Positions 36,922-48,622 of a DNA stretch of 64,000 bases are shown piece after piece (the first letter of the stretch is position 1; each line of letters begins with the position of its first letter). The translations under genes and the position numbers were made by a program. The stretch is taken from NCBI GenBank assembly GCA_038373885.1, contig JAWZYV010017494.1, positions 806,001-870,000 of the forward strand, written 5' to 3'. The notes beneath the pieces were generated by a model. The model made no database searches and was not told where the DNA came from. It saw only the letters and a list, made by a program, of their open reading frames with translations. This DNA is from Cheiracanthium punctorium (Eukaryota > Arthropoda > Arachnida > Araneae > Cheiracanthiidae).

Positions 36922-37374
36922 CAGGGTGAGTACAAATGATGGACCCGATTTTAAAAAGTCATATTTTCGAAAATACTGCACATATTAAAATAAGTGATAC
37001 ATGGATGTAAAGAGAAAAAAACCTTGTGGCCATTTGATTACGGGTAAATCTGTTTCCTTAAATTAATGATACCATCGCAGAATGTTCTTGTTGGTTGGTG
37101 CATCTTTTCCGTAGCCATTACTAAATGCACGTTACACTGAAATAACTAGTAAAGCACGTGCACATTCTAATACGCGAAAGTTCTTCTCTGTCATTGTCGC
37201 CATGTTTGGAGCTCAATGACATCGATCTTAATGTGCCGCCGTCTGTTGATTATTGGTGGAAAAGAAAAGTTTTGCATATTTCTCTTTACATTCATGTGTC
37301 ACTTATTGTAATATGTACAGTAGTTTCGAAACTATGGCTTTTTTAAATCGGATCCATCATTTGTACTCACCCTG
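36922..37374. mobile_element. 453-bp MITE with ~105-bp terminal inverted repeats
   Basis: The ends are CAGGGTGAGTACAAATGATG on both sides, and alignable inverted repeats run about 105 bases inward (continuing through tacattcatgtrtcactta on the right and its complement on the left). The interior on the minus strand holds a transposase N-terminal remnant. No clear target-site duplication was seen. Confidence 0.75.
37020..37203 (-). pseudogene. Transposase helix-turn-helix N-terminal remnant
   Basis: From an ATG at 37201-37203 the minus strand reads MATMTEKNFRVLECARALLV, ISV, a stop, then RAFSNGYGKDAPTNKNILRW, YH, a stop and FKETDLPVIKWPQG. The RAF..xYGKDxPTxxxILRWxxxFKETG pattern is the N-terminal DNA-binding helix-turn-helix of a widespread arthropod mariner/Tc1-like transposase group. 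The frame has two stops and runs straight into the terminal repeat, so the catalytic domain was deleted. The element is non-autonomous. Confidence 0.65.
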
Positions 37375-38283
37375 TTTTTTTTCCTCGTCGTAACCTTTAC
37401 ATCTTCTTCACTAATCATGACCCTTTCAATGAATATTTAAATAAATTTGGTAAATCGCCCTCTCAACTCTGCGTGTACTCCATAACCGTCCTCCTCTACT
37501 CACTATATTTTTGACTGTCCAATGACTTCACTTTTTCATGTTAAAAAAGCTCCTAATCAGTCATTGGATAGCTGAGCAAATTATGTAATTCATAACCCGT
37601 TTCTCTTTTCTAATATCGGATTGAATTTCATCACAAATGTCGAAAGACATTCAATATAAAATATTCTACTTTCAAAATACCCTCTCAATTTCAATAATTA
37701 TCGTTTATTTAATTCAAGATAAATCCTGCATATTCAATTCATTTTCTTTCATTTCATAAATACTTTTACTGATTGCTTTCCAATCAGGAAATTAAGTTAA
37801 TCAAGTAAAAATAAGACTTAAAGCCTTAATAAATATACATAAATAAATCAGTACCTGTGCCACTGGAAATGACATGGGTTGTTAGCCATACCGCCCTACC
37901 TTGATTTTAAAGTAGTATGCATCGTATATAAATTTGAAAGTAGTTCAAAAACTCATGTTAATTAGCTCTGAGCATCAACAGCCTATCTACTTGTTTAATA
38001 TCTTGGCTGACCCCATCCGCTCGGCTGAAGGCTATAAAGCAGCTATATTATAAGTCAAATATTGAAGACTGACATACTCAGTGCTGCTTTCAAACTTGAA
38101 AGACCAGTGATGGGAAGAAATGCTAAACTTAAAAGAAAAGCTTCGTGTTTACTTCTTTCCAAAGACATATATAAATGTGTTATACTTCGGTTCAATTCTG
38201 CCGGAGAGGAGGGATAAACCAGTAATAACCTACCTTTTTTAAAACATGACTCACTAGTAAAGATTTATATGACAAAGTTGCTA
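37375..38283. other. Non-coding stretch
   Basis: No supported gene or RNA. Confidence 0.5.
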
Positions 38284-38629
38284 CAGTGCATCCTGGATTA
38301 CCAGATATTCATCAGGGGTACCAAACTCAAACGAGCTGTCCGCATTAACCGCGGTGCCCCCTCGAATAATGCTGAACTCAAAAACAAGCAATATCTAGTG
38401 ATTATGTAACTGTCTTTTATGATTTAAATACTTAATTTGGCCTTTTAATGTAAGTGGTTAAAAATACTTAAAAATATTTCGCCTGTTAAAATATGTGTAG
38501 TTAAATATATCTTGTATCTTATTTTTTTAATCTATAACAGAATGTTGTGATTAATGATTTTACATTTATACGAGATTTCAGTTATACGAGGTATCTCTAT
38601 CCCGATCACCTCAGGTAATCAGGGCTCTG
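38284..38629. mobile_element. 346-bp pogo/Tigger-like MITE
   Basis: Imperfect terminal inverted repeats: CAGTGCATCCTGGATTACC from the left and CAGAGCCCTGATTACC from the right (minus strand), both flanked by TA (38282-38283 and 38630-38631). The ends and the 'tatacgagg...tcagttatacgag' content near the right end are typical of pogo/Tigger-type elements. No transposase coding is visible. Confidence 0.55.
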
Positions 38630-38800
38630 TATACGCACTCTAAAAGATAAACAAGAAAGTAACATCATATATTTTTAAAAAATTGTAATACTTTTTGATT
38701 TATACATTTCTGTTTTTATAATTAGCAGTGAAACGCTCTAAACAGAAAATTTCGTTTACGATTTGATTTAGTTGATGAAGATTTCTGCTGTAAGTATCTA

Positions 38801-40118
38801 TCTATATAAATAAAATTAGACTTTTGTCTGTACATTTCTTGGAATTCAAAAATTTTGCGATTTCTATCCGTTTCAAGCACCCGGGAATCCGATGCGACCC
38901 TCAAAAAAAAGTTTGTCTGTCTGTCATTCTGTCCGTGACGCTTTTTTTGTTTAAGCATCACGTAAAAACGACTGAAGCGAATGATATGAAATTTGGTGTC
39001 ATGATAGGTGGTCTATCAACTTAAAACATAGGCGTCGAATTTTTAAAAAATCTTGATTAGATTTTCAGATTTTGCGAAAATCCTTTCAAACTGCGTAAAT
39101 TTGTGTTCAAGCATCACGTAAAAACGACTGAAGCGAATGATATGAAATTGAGTGGCATGATAGGTGGTCACTCAACTTAAAACATAGGCGTCGAAAAAAG
39201 GGCGTCGATAGGAATTAAAAAAAAACTTGATTAGATTTTGAAATTTTGCGAAAATCATTTCAAACTGCGTAAATTTGTGTTCGCACATCACGTAATAACT
39301 GCAAAGGTGAAAAAATGATATTTGGTGAAATGATAGGTGGTCACTCACCTTAAACTATAAGCATCTAATTAAAAAAAAATCCATCAGATTTCGAGATTTT
39401 GTGAAAATCGTTTAAAACTGAGTGAATCTTTGTTCCCGTATTATGTAATAACGACTAAAGCGAATGATATGAAAATTGGTCACTCGATAGATGGTTGCTC
39501 AACATAAACTATAGGAGTCCAATTTTTTAAACATTTTTATTAGATTTTGAGATTTTGTGAAAATTCTCTCAAAATACGTTTATATTTCTGCAAACATCAC
39601 GTAATAACGACTAATACGAATGATACGAAATTGAGTGATATGATAGGTAGTTGCTAATCTTAATTTATAGGCGTTGAATTTTAAAAATATTTTGCTTACA
39701 TTTTGATATTTTTCGAAAATCGTTTTAAAATGCTGAAAATTTGTTCCAGCATCACGAAATAAAGACTGCAGGGAATGAAATGAATTTGGGTGACATGATA
39801 GATTGTCGCTCAACTTAAATTCTAGGCTTCAAATTTTTCAAAAATATTGATTAAATTTTGAGATTTTGCGAAAATTATTTCAATATGCGTCAATATTCGT
39901 TCGCGCATCACGTAATTACGACTAAAGCGAATGAAATGATATTACTTAGTTACTCTCTAACCTGTAATATTTTAACAATACATGAAAATTATAACTTCGC
40001 TTTCTTTACTTTGGCAACATACTACATCTATTCTGTGTACTCCTACAATGCTGACGAAAGTTCTTGCTTTTTGGAAATTTTCATTCACTAACCCGTCGAG
40101 GACGGGTACTTCAGCTAG
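38801..40118 (+). mobile_element. Non-autonomous Helitron with internal minisatellite
   Basis: The 5' end is TCTATATAAATAAAATTAG, preceded by A. The 3' end is CTAG at 40115-40118, followed by T, with a perfect hairpin just inside: CCCGTC (40092-40097), loop GAG, GACGGG (40101-40106). TC start, 3' hairpin, CTRR end and insertion between A and T are the defining Helitron features. The interior is a tandem array of about seven units. No Rep/helicase protein is encoded, so transposition would need a partner. A decayed relative is at 1375-2606. Confidence 0.85.
38956..40060 (+). repeat. ~156-bp minisatellite, seven diverged units
   Basis: Units start with a catcacgtaataacgact-type motif at 38956, 39112, 39286, about 39437, 39595, 39750 and 39906 (spacings 156, 174, 151, 158, 155 and 156). 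Each continues gcgaatgatatgaaat, tgataggtggtc.ctcaactta, aacataggcgtcgaatttt, ttgattagattttgagattt and tgcgaaaatc. The third interval is longer because unit 2 has an extra duplicated 'ggcgtcga' piece. The array lies wholly inside the Helitron. Confidence 0.85.
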
Positions 40119-41690
40119 TTATAAATATACACGAACATCTCTTATCAACGAAACCTGAAATTAACAATTTTTGCCACTAAAAACGAATTTCCATTGAACT
40201 AAAGGGTAATTCCATCAATCAGAGATTCATGGGATACAAAGTACCTCCATTTAAAACATAATAAGATTTTACGTCAAAATCTATTTTCTTTAACAGTTTG
40301 CATTTTGTTAAAAAAAATTAAGATTTTAATAGCTGTAATTATTTCACCAGTTTATCTCTCTGCTTAGCATCATCTTTTTTTTGTGGAGACGAAAGGTAGA
40401 CCTGCACATAAATAGAAACATTCAAGAAAACTGCACAAGGTACTTAACCAAAATCTACTCAGAGTAATTTAAACAGCATATTTTAATTAAACGTATTTCT
40501 CAGCACGCAAAATCAGTTACCGGGAAATGAATTTATGCTTTATGTATTGTAGACGATGGGATTTGATAAATTTTCTAGAATATGAAAATTCGCAATGTCA
40601 TTTTTCTAGACACGGGAAAAATGGTTATTCCGTGACGATAATACCAGATACATTATAAATTCGGCTCAAGTATTCAAGATATTCATCTAAAATAATTAAA
40701 TCTAAACAGTTCATTCATGACTAATTAAGACATGCCTAAAGACATTGCTGCGTAGGAAAGGAGGGGTTAGTTGTTTCACTTTCTGCACGTTTATAAATAA
40801 ATCTACTTATAACAGTAATATTTGTACATTTGTAGCCTTTAAATTTGCACTATATTGTCTTATATTCACGTTAATATGAAAAACCAGGAAATATATCTTC
40901 AAATTGAAAACCATCGTTTTAATTCAAACTCGGAATGTGGGGTAGGTTGTCATAGTAGTTGGGGTTGGTTGTCTCATAAGCCTACTGCACAGTATAATCA
41001 AAAAATTATTGAGAAATGAACTTGGATGGATCTCTAGATCTCGTTGCTGCGTCAACAGGAGCTGGCAGTGGAAGACTTAGCACTACATCAGTTATCGTTA
41101 ATCTTGAGGAATGCAAAAGTGATATTTTTTTCCATTCGTGCAAGGTAAACGTCTCAATTTCATTTCAATCTAATCGGATCAGGCAGTACTGTCTGTATTC
41201 TTCCTACGAAGTATTTTACGGAACTTCTGCCTAGAAATTTAACCAGGATATGATCATCGATCTCAAGGTCACTCATGCTGGATTTTTTTAATCTTTTTTT
41301 CTGATCATCAAATCTTTGTTTATTGAGATGCCGGTTTCTTTTTTGAATTTGACCTATTCATTTTCAGATTGTTCACTTGTTGAAGAATCATAAGCAAATT
41401 TCCTTATGCATATTTTGTTAGAGTGATAGGTCCAGGCTGTATCTCTCAGAAGCATAATTGGAGTTTTAAATTTGAATTTGAATTTAAATTTGAAATAATT
41501 TCAGTCACGTGAATGGTGATGGTAGGAGTTGTCAGAAATAAATATAATTTTGTACAACTGTTATTATGGACATTTGACACATTTTAATTACACCAGCTCG
41601 TAAAAACTTTAAACAAAATTTTTCACTCCAGGCTATTGCACAGGCACAACAAACACTGTGTGTGTTACCAGAAAGTAACGTAATATTCAC
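40119..41690. other. Non-coding stretch with one ATG frame
   Basis: A 72-codon plus-strand frame starts with a true ATG (41016-41234). Its first 43 codons read as soluble, balanced sequence (MNLDGSLDLVAASTGAGSGR...) and end at a donor-like AAG|GTAAAC (41145-41153). No domain is recognised, so it is not called as a gene. The alternating aatttgaatttaaatttg run near 41475 is a simple repeat. Confidence 0.35.
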
Positions 41691-41744
41691 AAATATTAAA
41701 TTAAAAAAAAACGGTATAAATGTATTCGTTCATATTCCAAAAGC

Positions 41745-41990
41745 ATAATCCGATTTTGATAATTCTTTTTATATTGGAAAGGGTATACCCCGAACTTGGT
41801 CCCATACAAATTTGGAAAAAAAATTCCAACCCTAAGGGTAGGAAAACAGGGGATGATTGATTGTTCACTCACTGATTGTAATGTATGACCACGCATATTT
41901 TTTACAGAGTAGTCCGATTTTGATAGCTCTTTTTTTATTGGATAGGGTATACCTCGAAGTTGGTCCCATATAAATTTGGGTAAAAATTCG
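41745..41990 (+). repeat. Two-unit tandem repeat upstream of the A-B-A'-B' structure
   Basis: Two units start agtccgattttgata-type at about 41748 and 41921. Each continues with tctttttatattgga, gggtatacc.cgaa, ttggtcccata.aaatttgg and then a gggtgattg..tgtt block. The second unit leads directly into arm A of the adjoining inverted structure. Confidence 0.6.
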
Positions 41991-41992
41991 AA

Positions 41993-42805
41993 AATAGGGG
42001 TGATTTATTGTTTACTCACAGATTTTAATGCTGACTTGTGTATTACAAAGTAGACCTCTCAATCTCTGCATTTCTGCTAAAGCTCGTTGATCGTGAGCGA
42101 CGTGCGGATAGCGCATTTTTTTGGAATGTTAATGTTTATCGCTGGAGTTTTATCGTTGCATTGTTAATTTGGGGGTATTTATTGTTCATTCACAGATTTT
42201 AATGCTGAGTTGTGTATTACAAAGTAGACCTCTCTATCTCTGAAGATTTATAGCCACAAAAATTTATAAAATAAAAACTTTTAAACAAAAAATTAAACCT
42301 CCGAAAAACCTGAAAAGCAAAAAATAATAAACCTTTCTTATTTAACCTTAATAACTAAGTTCTTAAACTAATGTAAGTATACCAAAGTAATTTGAGTCGG
42401 TGAAACACAATCAATGAACAAAGATCACTAAATTACCTTAAATTTAAAGAAATAACCAAATTATATTACAATGCAACGTGAAATCTCCAGCGATAAACAT
42501 TAACATTGCAAAAAATGCGCTCTCCGCACGTCGCTCACGATGAACGAGCTTTAGCAGATTGAGAGGTCTACTTTGTAATGTACAACTCAGCATTAAAATC
42601 TGTGCGTGAACAATAAATCACCCCTATTAACAATGGAGATTTAGGTAAAGTGATCTTAGTTCATTGATTGTTTGGCACCGACTCAAAATTTGTTAGGTAT
42701 ACTTACATTAGTTTAAGACTTAGTTATTAGGGTTAAATAAAAAGGTTTATTATTTTTTGCTTTTCAGTTTTTTCGGCGGTTTAATTTTTTTGTTAAAAAG
42801 TTTTT
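41993..42805. repeat. Interleaved inverted repeats A-B-A'-B'
   Basis: Arm A (41993-42150) is inverted as A' (42481-42628). Arm B (42273-42440) is inverted as B' (42639-42805). The order is therefore A, B, A', B', not a simple foldback. Examples: cgctggagtttt/gaaatctccagcg, gcgacgtgcgga/tccgcacgtcgc, and ctaatgtaagtata/tatacttacatta. A partial direct copy of part of A (acagattttaatgctgagtt) lies between A and B at about 42195-42240. No transposase was seen. Confidence 0.75.
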
Positions 42806-44334
42806 TGATTTAATATTATGGATGTTTAAATGTCCTGTGATAGTACTACATAAGAAACAGACCTAAAAGCAATGACATTAGCATATATAAAATATGACAC
42901 GGAACAAGTAGTAACCGGAAGGAGCAATGTTATTTTAAGACGGTTGTGTGAGGTAGGAATTATCTTTCTAAGTGTTTCCGATTAGGTTTACAGCGGTTTT
43001 GCAACATTACCCTCTTCAGACCGGACATAAATCTCAATTTCAAATTAAAGAACAATATCATAATTGGTTTAAAAAAACATATTCCATTTCAAAACGGCAA
43101 GTGGAAAGCGTATTTTTAAAAAACCTTTCGAATAAAAGCCTTATCACCTGTGTCATTAGTAAAGAATCGTTACTACTCAAAAATGAAGACTGTCAAGAAA
43201 TTTTTCAAAGTAAATGATCTCCTATAAGTTCTTTTCAGTTGCATGAATTTTGAAAAAGCAAAAGAAATTATTCGCAAATTCAACATAAGAAATTTCAGTA
43301 ACATTCAAATATTCTTTTGTGTGACGGTAACAAAAAAAATAAAAATAAAAATAAAATAATGACAAGCAGAAATGAAATGTACGCGTCAGTGCGCAGAATT
43401 TACATATTCACAAGACTTAAAATCATTTTATTCAAATTAAAACATCCAAGGACATGTACGTCAGTTTAGAACTACAAAAAGTCTAAAAGGTTCGTTACAA
43501 CAGGGGAAACGCAAAGGTCCACCCATGTAGGAATGAAGGGGATATGCCAAGAGTTATCACGCTGAAAAACCATATCGTCATGTCTTAACTTGTACATCGG
43601 CCATTTTCTCTTCAATGCTTGGTTCAAACACATCAGTTTTACTGGACAGCGATCTAAGACGAATATTTTTTTCGAAAACGGGAACTCACTGAACGTTTTT
43701 TTTTTTTTTGTTTTTCTTTTAAACGTCCAGTGTTGAAATGCTGGACAGAAACACAGCTTAAAATCGTCGATAAAAAATTTAAAAATGTCTGCATGTGTTC
43801 AAACTACGGGAGATTAATATCAGAAAACAGTGAACGTACTGATTATAAAATATGAAACACGTGCTCTGATTTTTTAGAAAAACAGTTTGGACATAAATAT
43901 AAAGATATATTATGAATTCCTCTACAACCTTTAGTTGTCTCTTGTGTAAAAATTCTCAAAGAAGAATAAAGCAACGACATATTTTAAAAAGTGGTTTCAA
44001 ATATCTTTTTACATCCTTCCTTCCGAAAAATGTAATAAGATACTTAGGATATTACATATAGTTCCTGGTCAGAATTGTCTGTAACTGCAATTTCTTATAA
44101 AACAGCTTGTTTTTCGGACTACATATATAGTTTCGAGTTTCATATAGAAATCTGAGAAGATATTTCTAAGTTTCTGAAAAAGATTGTCACACTTTTTAGT
44201 ATGTCTACTGTTCGGTATCAAATTATATTCTACTGAATCTTTTTTCTTTCTTTTCCTTATTCGGGTTATGTATATGCATATTGAATTCAAATTTCCTTGA
44301 ATTTAATTCATAAAGGGAATTTATGTAGTGTGTT

Positions 44335-44338
<4 letters not shown>
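42806..44338. other. Non-coding stretch
   Basis: No supported gene. An 81-codon frame (42972-43217) begins at a non-ATG codon and has Lys/Ser/Gln-rich composition without a domain. Confidence 0.45.

Positions 44339-44380
<42 letters not shown>
44339..44380. repeat. (TA)21 microsatellite
   Basis: Perfect TA dinucleotide run of about 42 bases. Confidence 0.95.
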
Positions 44381-44384
<4 letters not shown>

Positions 44385-45029
44385 CAGGCATTTTAATAAT
44401 ACTTCTTAAATATACACAGAACTAATGACTTTCATTTTATAAATGAAACAAATGACAATTTACTAGAATTTTAATTTTCAGACTAATTTCTTTCCTCCAA
44501 AGAATATTTTTTTTACATTTAAAGAAGTTTTAATTAGCTTAACATTTTATATCATCACACTACAGTTAGAACCGCATTTGCTTAGATTCATTTGAATTAA
44601 AACTGTAAATGTGAGAAAGAAATTTTAATTAAAATTCTGGTAATTCATTTTATTAAACCCTTCTTTGTTAATTGCAAACTGATATGGGATACCCGAAATT
44701 GTATTTGCTTTCGTGCATTTTAGGTAATTAATAATCAGGAGTTTTTCATTTCCAAATTCTTAAATTATATATCACAAATAAATATCATTCAATCTGATAT
44801 ATCAAAACAAATCAAGATCTGTGAATTTTCAATGATAACAAAAACAAAATCAAATTACTTTTCTTTAAGGATTATGCTATTGATAGTCCAATTACGGAAA
44901 ATGGTTTCGATTTTGATATCTTTCTTTTCTTTTGAGTCAATTTCATTGGCTTTGGTGAATTTTAATTAGCTATAAAGTATTAGAAAATCGCCAGCTTAAA
45001 GTTTATTTTTTTTCTTCCAAATTGCCGGG

Positions 45030-45375
45030 TCACTTATCAACTTCTACGAGGGCAGGAGTGTTTGGTCTTATGGAGTAGGCAAATCAGCGCTTCCTCCTAT
45101 CAGTCGTCTCCTAATTGTGAATCAAATGAAAGATTTAGAACCTGTTTTGGCAGCCACAGAGGTATGGTTCGAACATGGTGGACACTGGTGGCACGACAGA
45201 TTTTACGTGCACGAGCTTTCTTAACGTACGCGGTCCACAGCAGACTCAGTTGAGAGAGATGTTTATAATCTCAAACGCTAATCATGGTCGTGCCCTCTTC
45301 ACTTTCGACGTCCTTATGGGACCCGAGTTCAACCGACGGGGGGTCACGGTCGGACAGAAGCGAAAAGTGTAAAAG
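45030..45375 (+). other. GC-rich segment with a short ATG frame, unidentified
   Basis: G+C is clearly higher than in the flanks. A plus-strand frame from ATG 45175 to the stop at 45370-45372 encodes 65 residues (MVDTGGTTDFTCTSF..., ending NRRGVTVGQKRKV). An overlapping frame from about 45062 is open to 45253. Neither shows a domain I recognise. A ggttcgaac motif near 45166 resembles a Pol III B box, but no A box is found at the right distance. It could be an exon, a pseudogene or a repeat. Confidence 0.25.
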
Positions 45376-45716
45376 CAATTTTAAAACTTTTAGTCACAAC
45401 TCCTTAATCAATGATTGCACTTATTTATTTTGTTCCAAATAGGCCTGCACGGATACATACGTACAGGTTCGTTATAATTAAAACTTCTACCAAAAACGTT
45501 ATTCATTTGAAACGAGGAAGAAGGTTGCCACCAAATTTGGACTGTAAACAAAATGCGCCCAAAGACGTTTTTTTAAATGTTTAGTTCCAAAAATGTCCAC
45601 TAGATGTCGCTTTTCGTGGTGATATGAGCTCAAAAATGAAACAGATAGGTCATAAATGCTCAAAAACTAAGGAAAAAATTTTGAAATAGTGTGCACGTCT
45701 CTACCTATTCACTTAA

Positions 45717-45986
45717 CCCATTTGTGCCTGGATATTTTTGCGACTTTCTTCGATTTTTACTGATAACAGAAATAATAGATAAATTTCTGATACCAACTTC
45801 TTGCACAAGGGATGATTTCTTTTAAAATCATTATGTATAAAAATCGAAATATCAACATCCTACTTGGTCATGTTAAAATATTTTGTAGAGTTGAGGCTCA
45901 ATACTCATGAATAAAGGCTAGGAAAAATAAATAACGTTTTCGACTAATAGCGAAAATGCCGTCCCAAAAAAGGGACGCTAGGCCAT
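45717..45986. mobile_element. Probable piggyBac-like MITE
   Basis: The left end CCCATTTGTGCCTGGATA directly follows TTAA (45713-45716). Near the right end, on the minus strand, is TTATGGCCTAGCGTCCC, whose gcctagcgtccc resembles the left gcctgga and leads to a perfect hairpin gtccc/gggac (about 45961-45975). The right terminal bases and TTAA copy appear eroded (cataa). Assigned by the TTAA-CCC pattern only. Confidence 0.4.
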
Positions 45987-45989
45987 AAG

Positions 45990-47760
45990 TATTTATACAT
46001 CTTAAATTTGCTCTTATTTTCATGCAAAGTTCCATCTAGAGGCATTTTTAAGTAATTTTTTTTTTAATTTCTTTAGCGCAAAATGCAGTAGAAAGACTAA
46101 ACTTAGTAACAATCCGTAACCCTGTACATAAGTTTGAAGACAATGGTATATTATATGTACTTTTTTTAAAAATTACATTTGAAGTACTAAAATGTATTTT
46201 GGAAACCGTAATTCATGAATTCATACATTTTGTTTCTATTATGAACTATTTCTTCAAACTGCTCTTCAAACTGAGCCTTGATTTCGATTATTGCTTTTGA
46301 AATATTAGTTATAGTTAATATATTAAAAAAACAATCTATAAGATACTATGTCTTAAAATCTGCCATTCTCCGTATTGTCCCATTAAATTTTCTAATGCTA
46401 CATAAATACTAATTGATCAATTTCCGTACTATTATCAACCACATTTATGGGGGGGGGGTGCAATCAAATCCGTAAATTAAATAACAATAATAATTGTTGA
46501 AACTGGGAATTTCAGAAATTTTGAATTTTTAGTGGAAAATTGAGGACATTAAACCTTATTCAAACATTTAAAACAGCTTTTTTGTGTGTCAATTAGAACT
46601 AAAAATATCGCTTGCGTTCGGCGAAGTATTTTGCATGGTGTCGAATAATACATGAAACTTGTTTTTGCATGTCTCCTCACAGACTTAAGCAAAGCGATTT
46701 TGTACCGATTAATATGCCACTATTGCTGCAGAAAACTCAGCTTAGTTTTTGGTTTTGTAGCATATTAGTCCAGTGCATACGGAAAGTTTTAGTAATCAGT
46801 CAACTAGGCAAGACGAAACACAAATTTTATTGGTTAAGAAATTCGACGAACAATCTTCTATTTACAATTCACCGAAATTAACAGTCAGAAACTTGATCTG
46901 TAACAGTCAACTCACAACAGAAGCCTTCAGACTCTGACGCTGTATTACACATGGAATAAATTCTTCCACAGTCTGAAATTCATGGGGACTTTTCGAAGAA
47001 ATTCAACTGCTCCTCAGCATACAACAATGAAGAATTCACGTTCAGCATTTGAAAATAAGCTTCTCAAAACAAGAGACGCAAAACGGGATGCAATACAGAA
47101 CCTACTAAAGCATTGAAATGTGCCAGCATTCACTCAAAGCTGAACTAACCTCTGGAGAGACCTGCTCTTTTATAGCTTTTGGCGAAATCTTCAGTACTTT
47201 CTCTGAACTTCCGTCTTCGGGAACATTTTCTGTTGGTCGCGTTTATTCATGTCGTAATACTAATGCTATTGCGTAAAGTTAATTCAGGAAAGCAAGCATT
47301 ACAGGTTCCAGTGATAAAATCGCACGAAATGTCGCCAATGGTGGTGACTTTTCGGCAAAACATAGCCAAATTTGGCATCAAAAATAAGTTTTCAAAACTG
47401 AGGTCATACAAGCGATATCACCAATATTTCTCGAAAACTCGCTGAACTCTGTGCTGAACAATCGGGACACCCCAAAGTCCCTATCTAACGGTCTAGTTAA
47501 CGGATTTTTATGTAACGAAATGCGAATTTTCACGCTTAGACTATGTTTTTTAGACTAAATCTCAGAAAGAGCAGATTACCCTAAAAATGGTTACACTATA
47601 TTCTTTTTTGAAAATAATACATGAATTCGAATATCATTCGATAACCAGTATACTATTCTTACTGTATTTTTGAACTGGGCTCAAAGTATTGTCTTTTTTT
47701 TTCCTTTTTGTGAACCTTATTATTTAGTTTACCTGAAATTAAAATTTAAATGCAACGTTT
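45990..47760. other. Non-coding stretch
   Basis: No supported gene. A G run (gggggggggg) is at about 46450. Moderately GC-rich frames of 88-89 codons (46612-46881 and 47179-47445) start at non-ATG codons or lack domains, and are not called. Confidence 0.45.
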
Positions 47761-47763
47761 ACA

Positions 47764-47794
<31 letters not shown>

Positions 47795-47796
47795 TA

Positions 47797-47843
<47 letters not shown>
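47764..47843. repeat. Compound (TA)n(TG)n microsatellite
   Basis: A TA run broken by two tatgta motifs, then an uninterrupted TG run of about 40 bases. It produces an artefactual frame with YIYIY and CVCVC runs. Confidence 0.95.
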
Positions 47844-47848
<5 letters not shown>

Positions 47849-48622
47849 TCACACTGTAAAATTTCCAAATATTGTATTTGGTTACAAAATGTTGTCCATT
47901 AATGTTTATCACAAATATTCTTCTTTTCCAACGTAAAATACAGTTAACCTTTAGATTTAAAATCCCGATTAATTACATACATGTAATATTTTTCATCGTT
48001 TACTCGTCTGTCCTAAAATAGGTACAACATGTTGAGTGCAAATTTCGCCGTGAAATACTATTTAAAATATTACTTTTTATCAACACACATTTAAAAATAT
48101 TACAGAGTTTCATATATTTTTATCCGTACTTATAATAATCTCCTAAAGATGGTAGGGTTAAAGAATCGCATTTTCCAAAAATCGCAGTCATAGTAAAAAT
48201 CACTTATATAATTGGGTGTGTAATCAGTTAAAGAAACATCCCTTATATCAAAAGGCCTTGAAATTCTTGGGTGTGTCTTTTTTTATATCTCCTATAAGCG
48301 CTCATCTTCAAACAATTTTGTAGTTTACTATTTCGATGTTCGTCAATTAAGTGCATTATACTGTTTCTTTTTTTTTCTGGAGGAGGGGGGCTAACGAAAA
48401 CTCGACAGCTGTTTTCTGAATGTACACAATAGCTATTCTAGCATGAACATGCAATTTGCTGCATATACGACATAAAGAACTACTTATTTAATGTCTGGAT
48501 ACGTCTGTATCAGATGAAGAATTTTTGATTGATGATTGCAATGTCCTTTGGTATTTGAAAACGCAACCTGATAGCTTCTCCTACGGCAACATCAACTGCA
48601 AACTCTGCGCTAGAGGAGTAAG

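Noticed and set aside
38956..40060. CRISPR-like array
   Set aside because: The ~156-bp units are head-to-tail with no short-repeat/unique-spacer pattern, in a eukaryotic Helitron.
47670..47936. 88-codon frame with YIYIY/CVCVC runs
   Set aside because: Translation of the TA/TG microsatellite.
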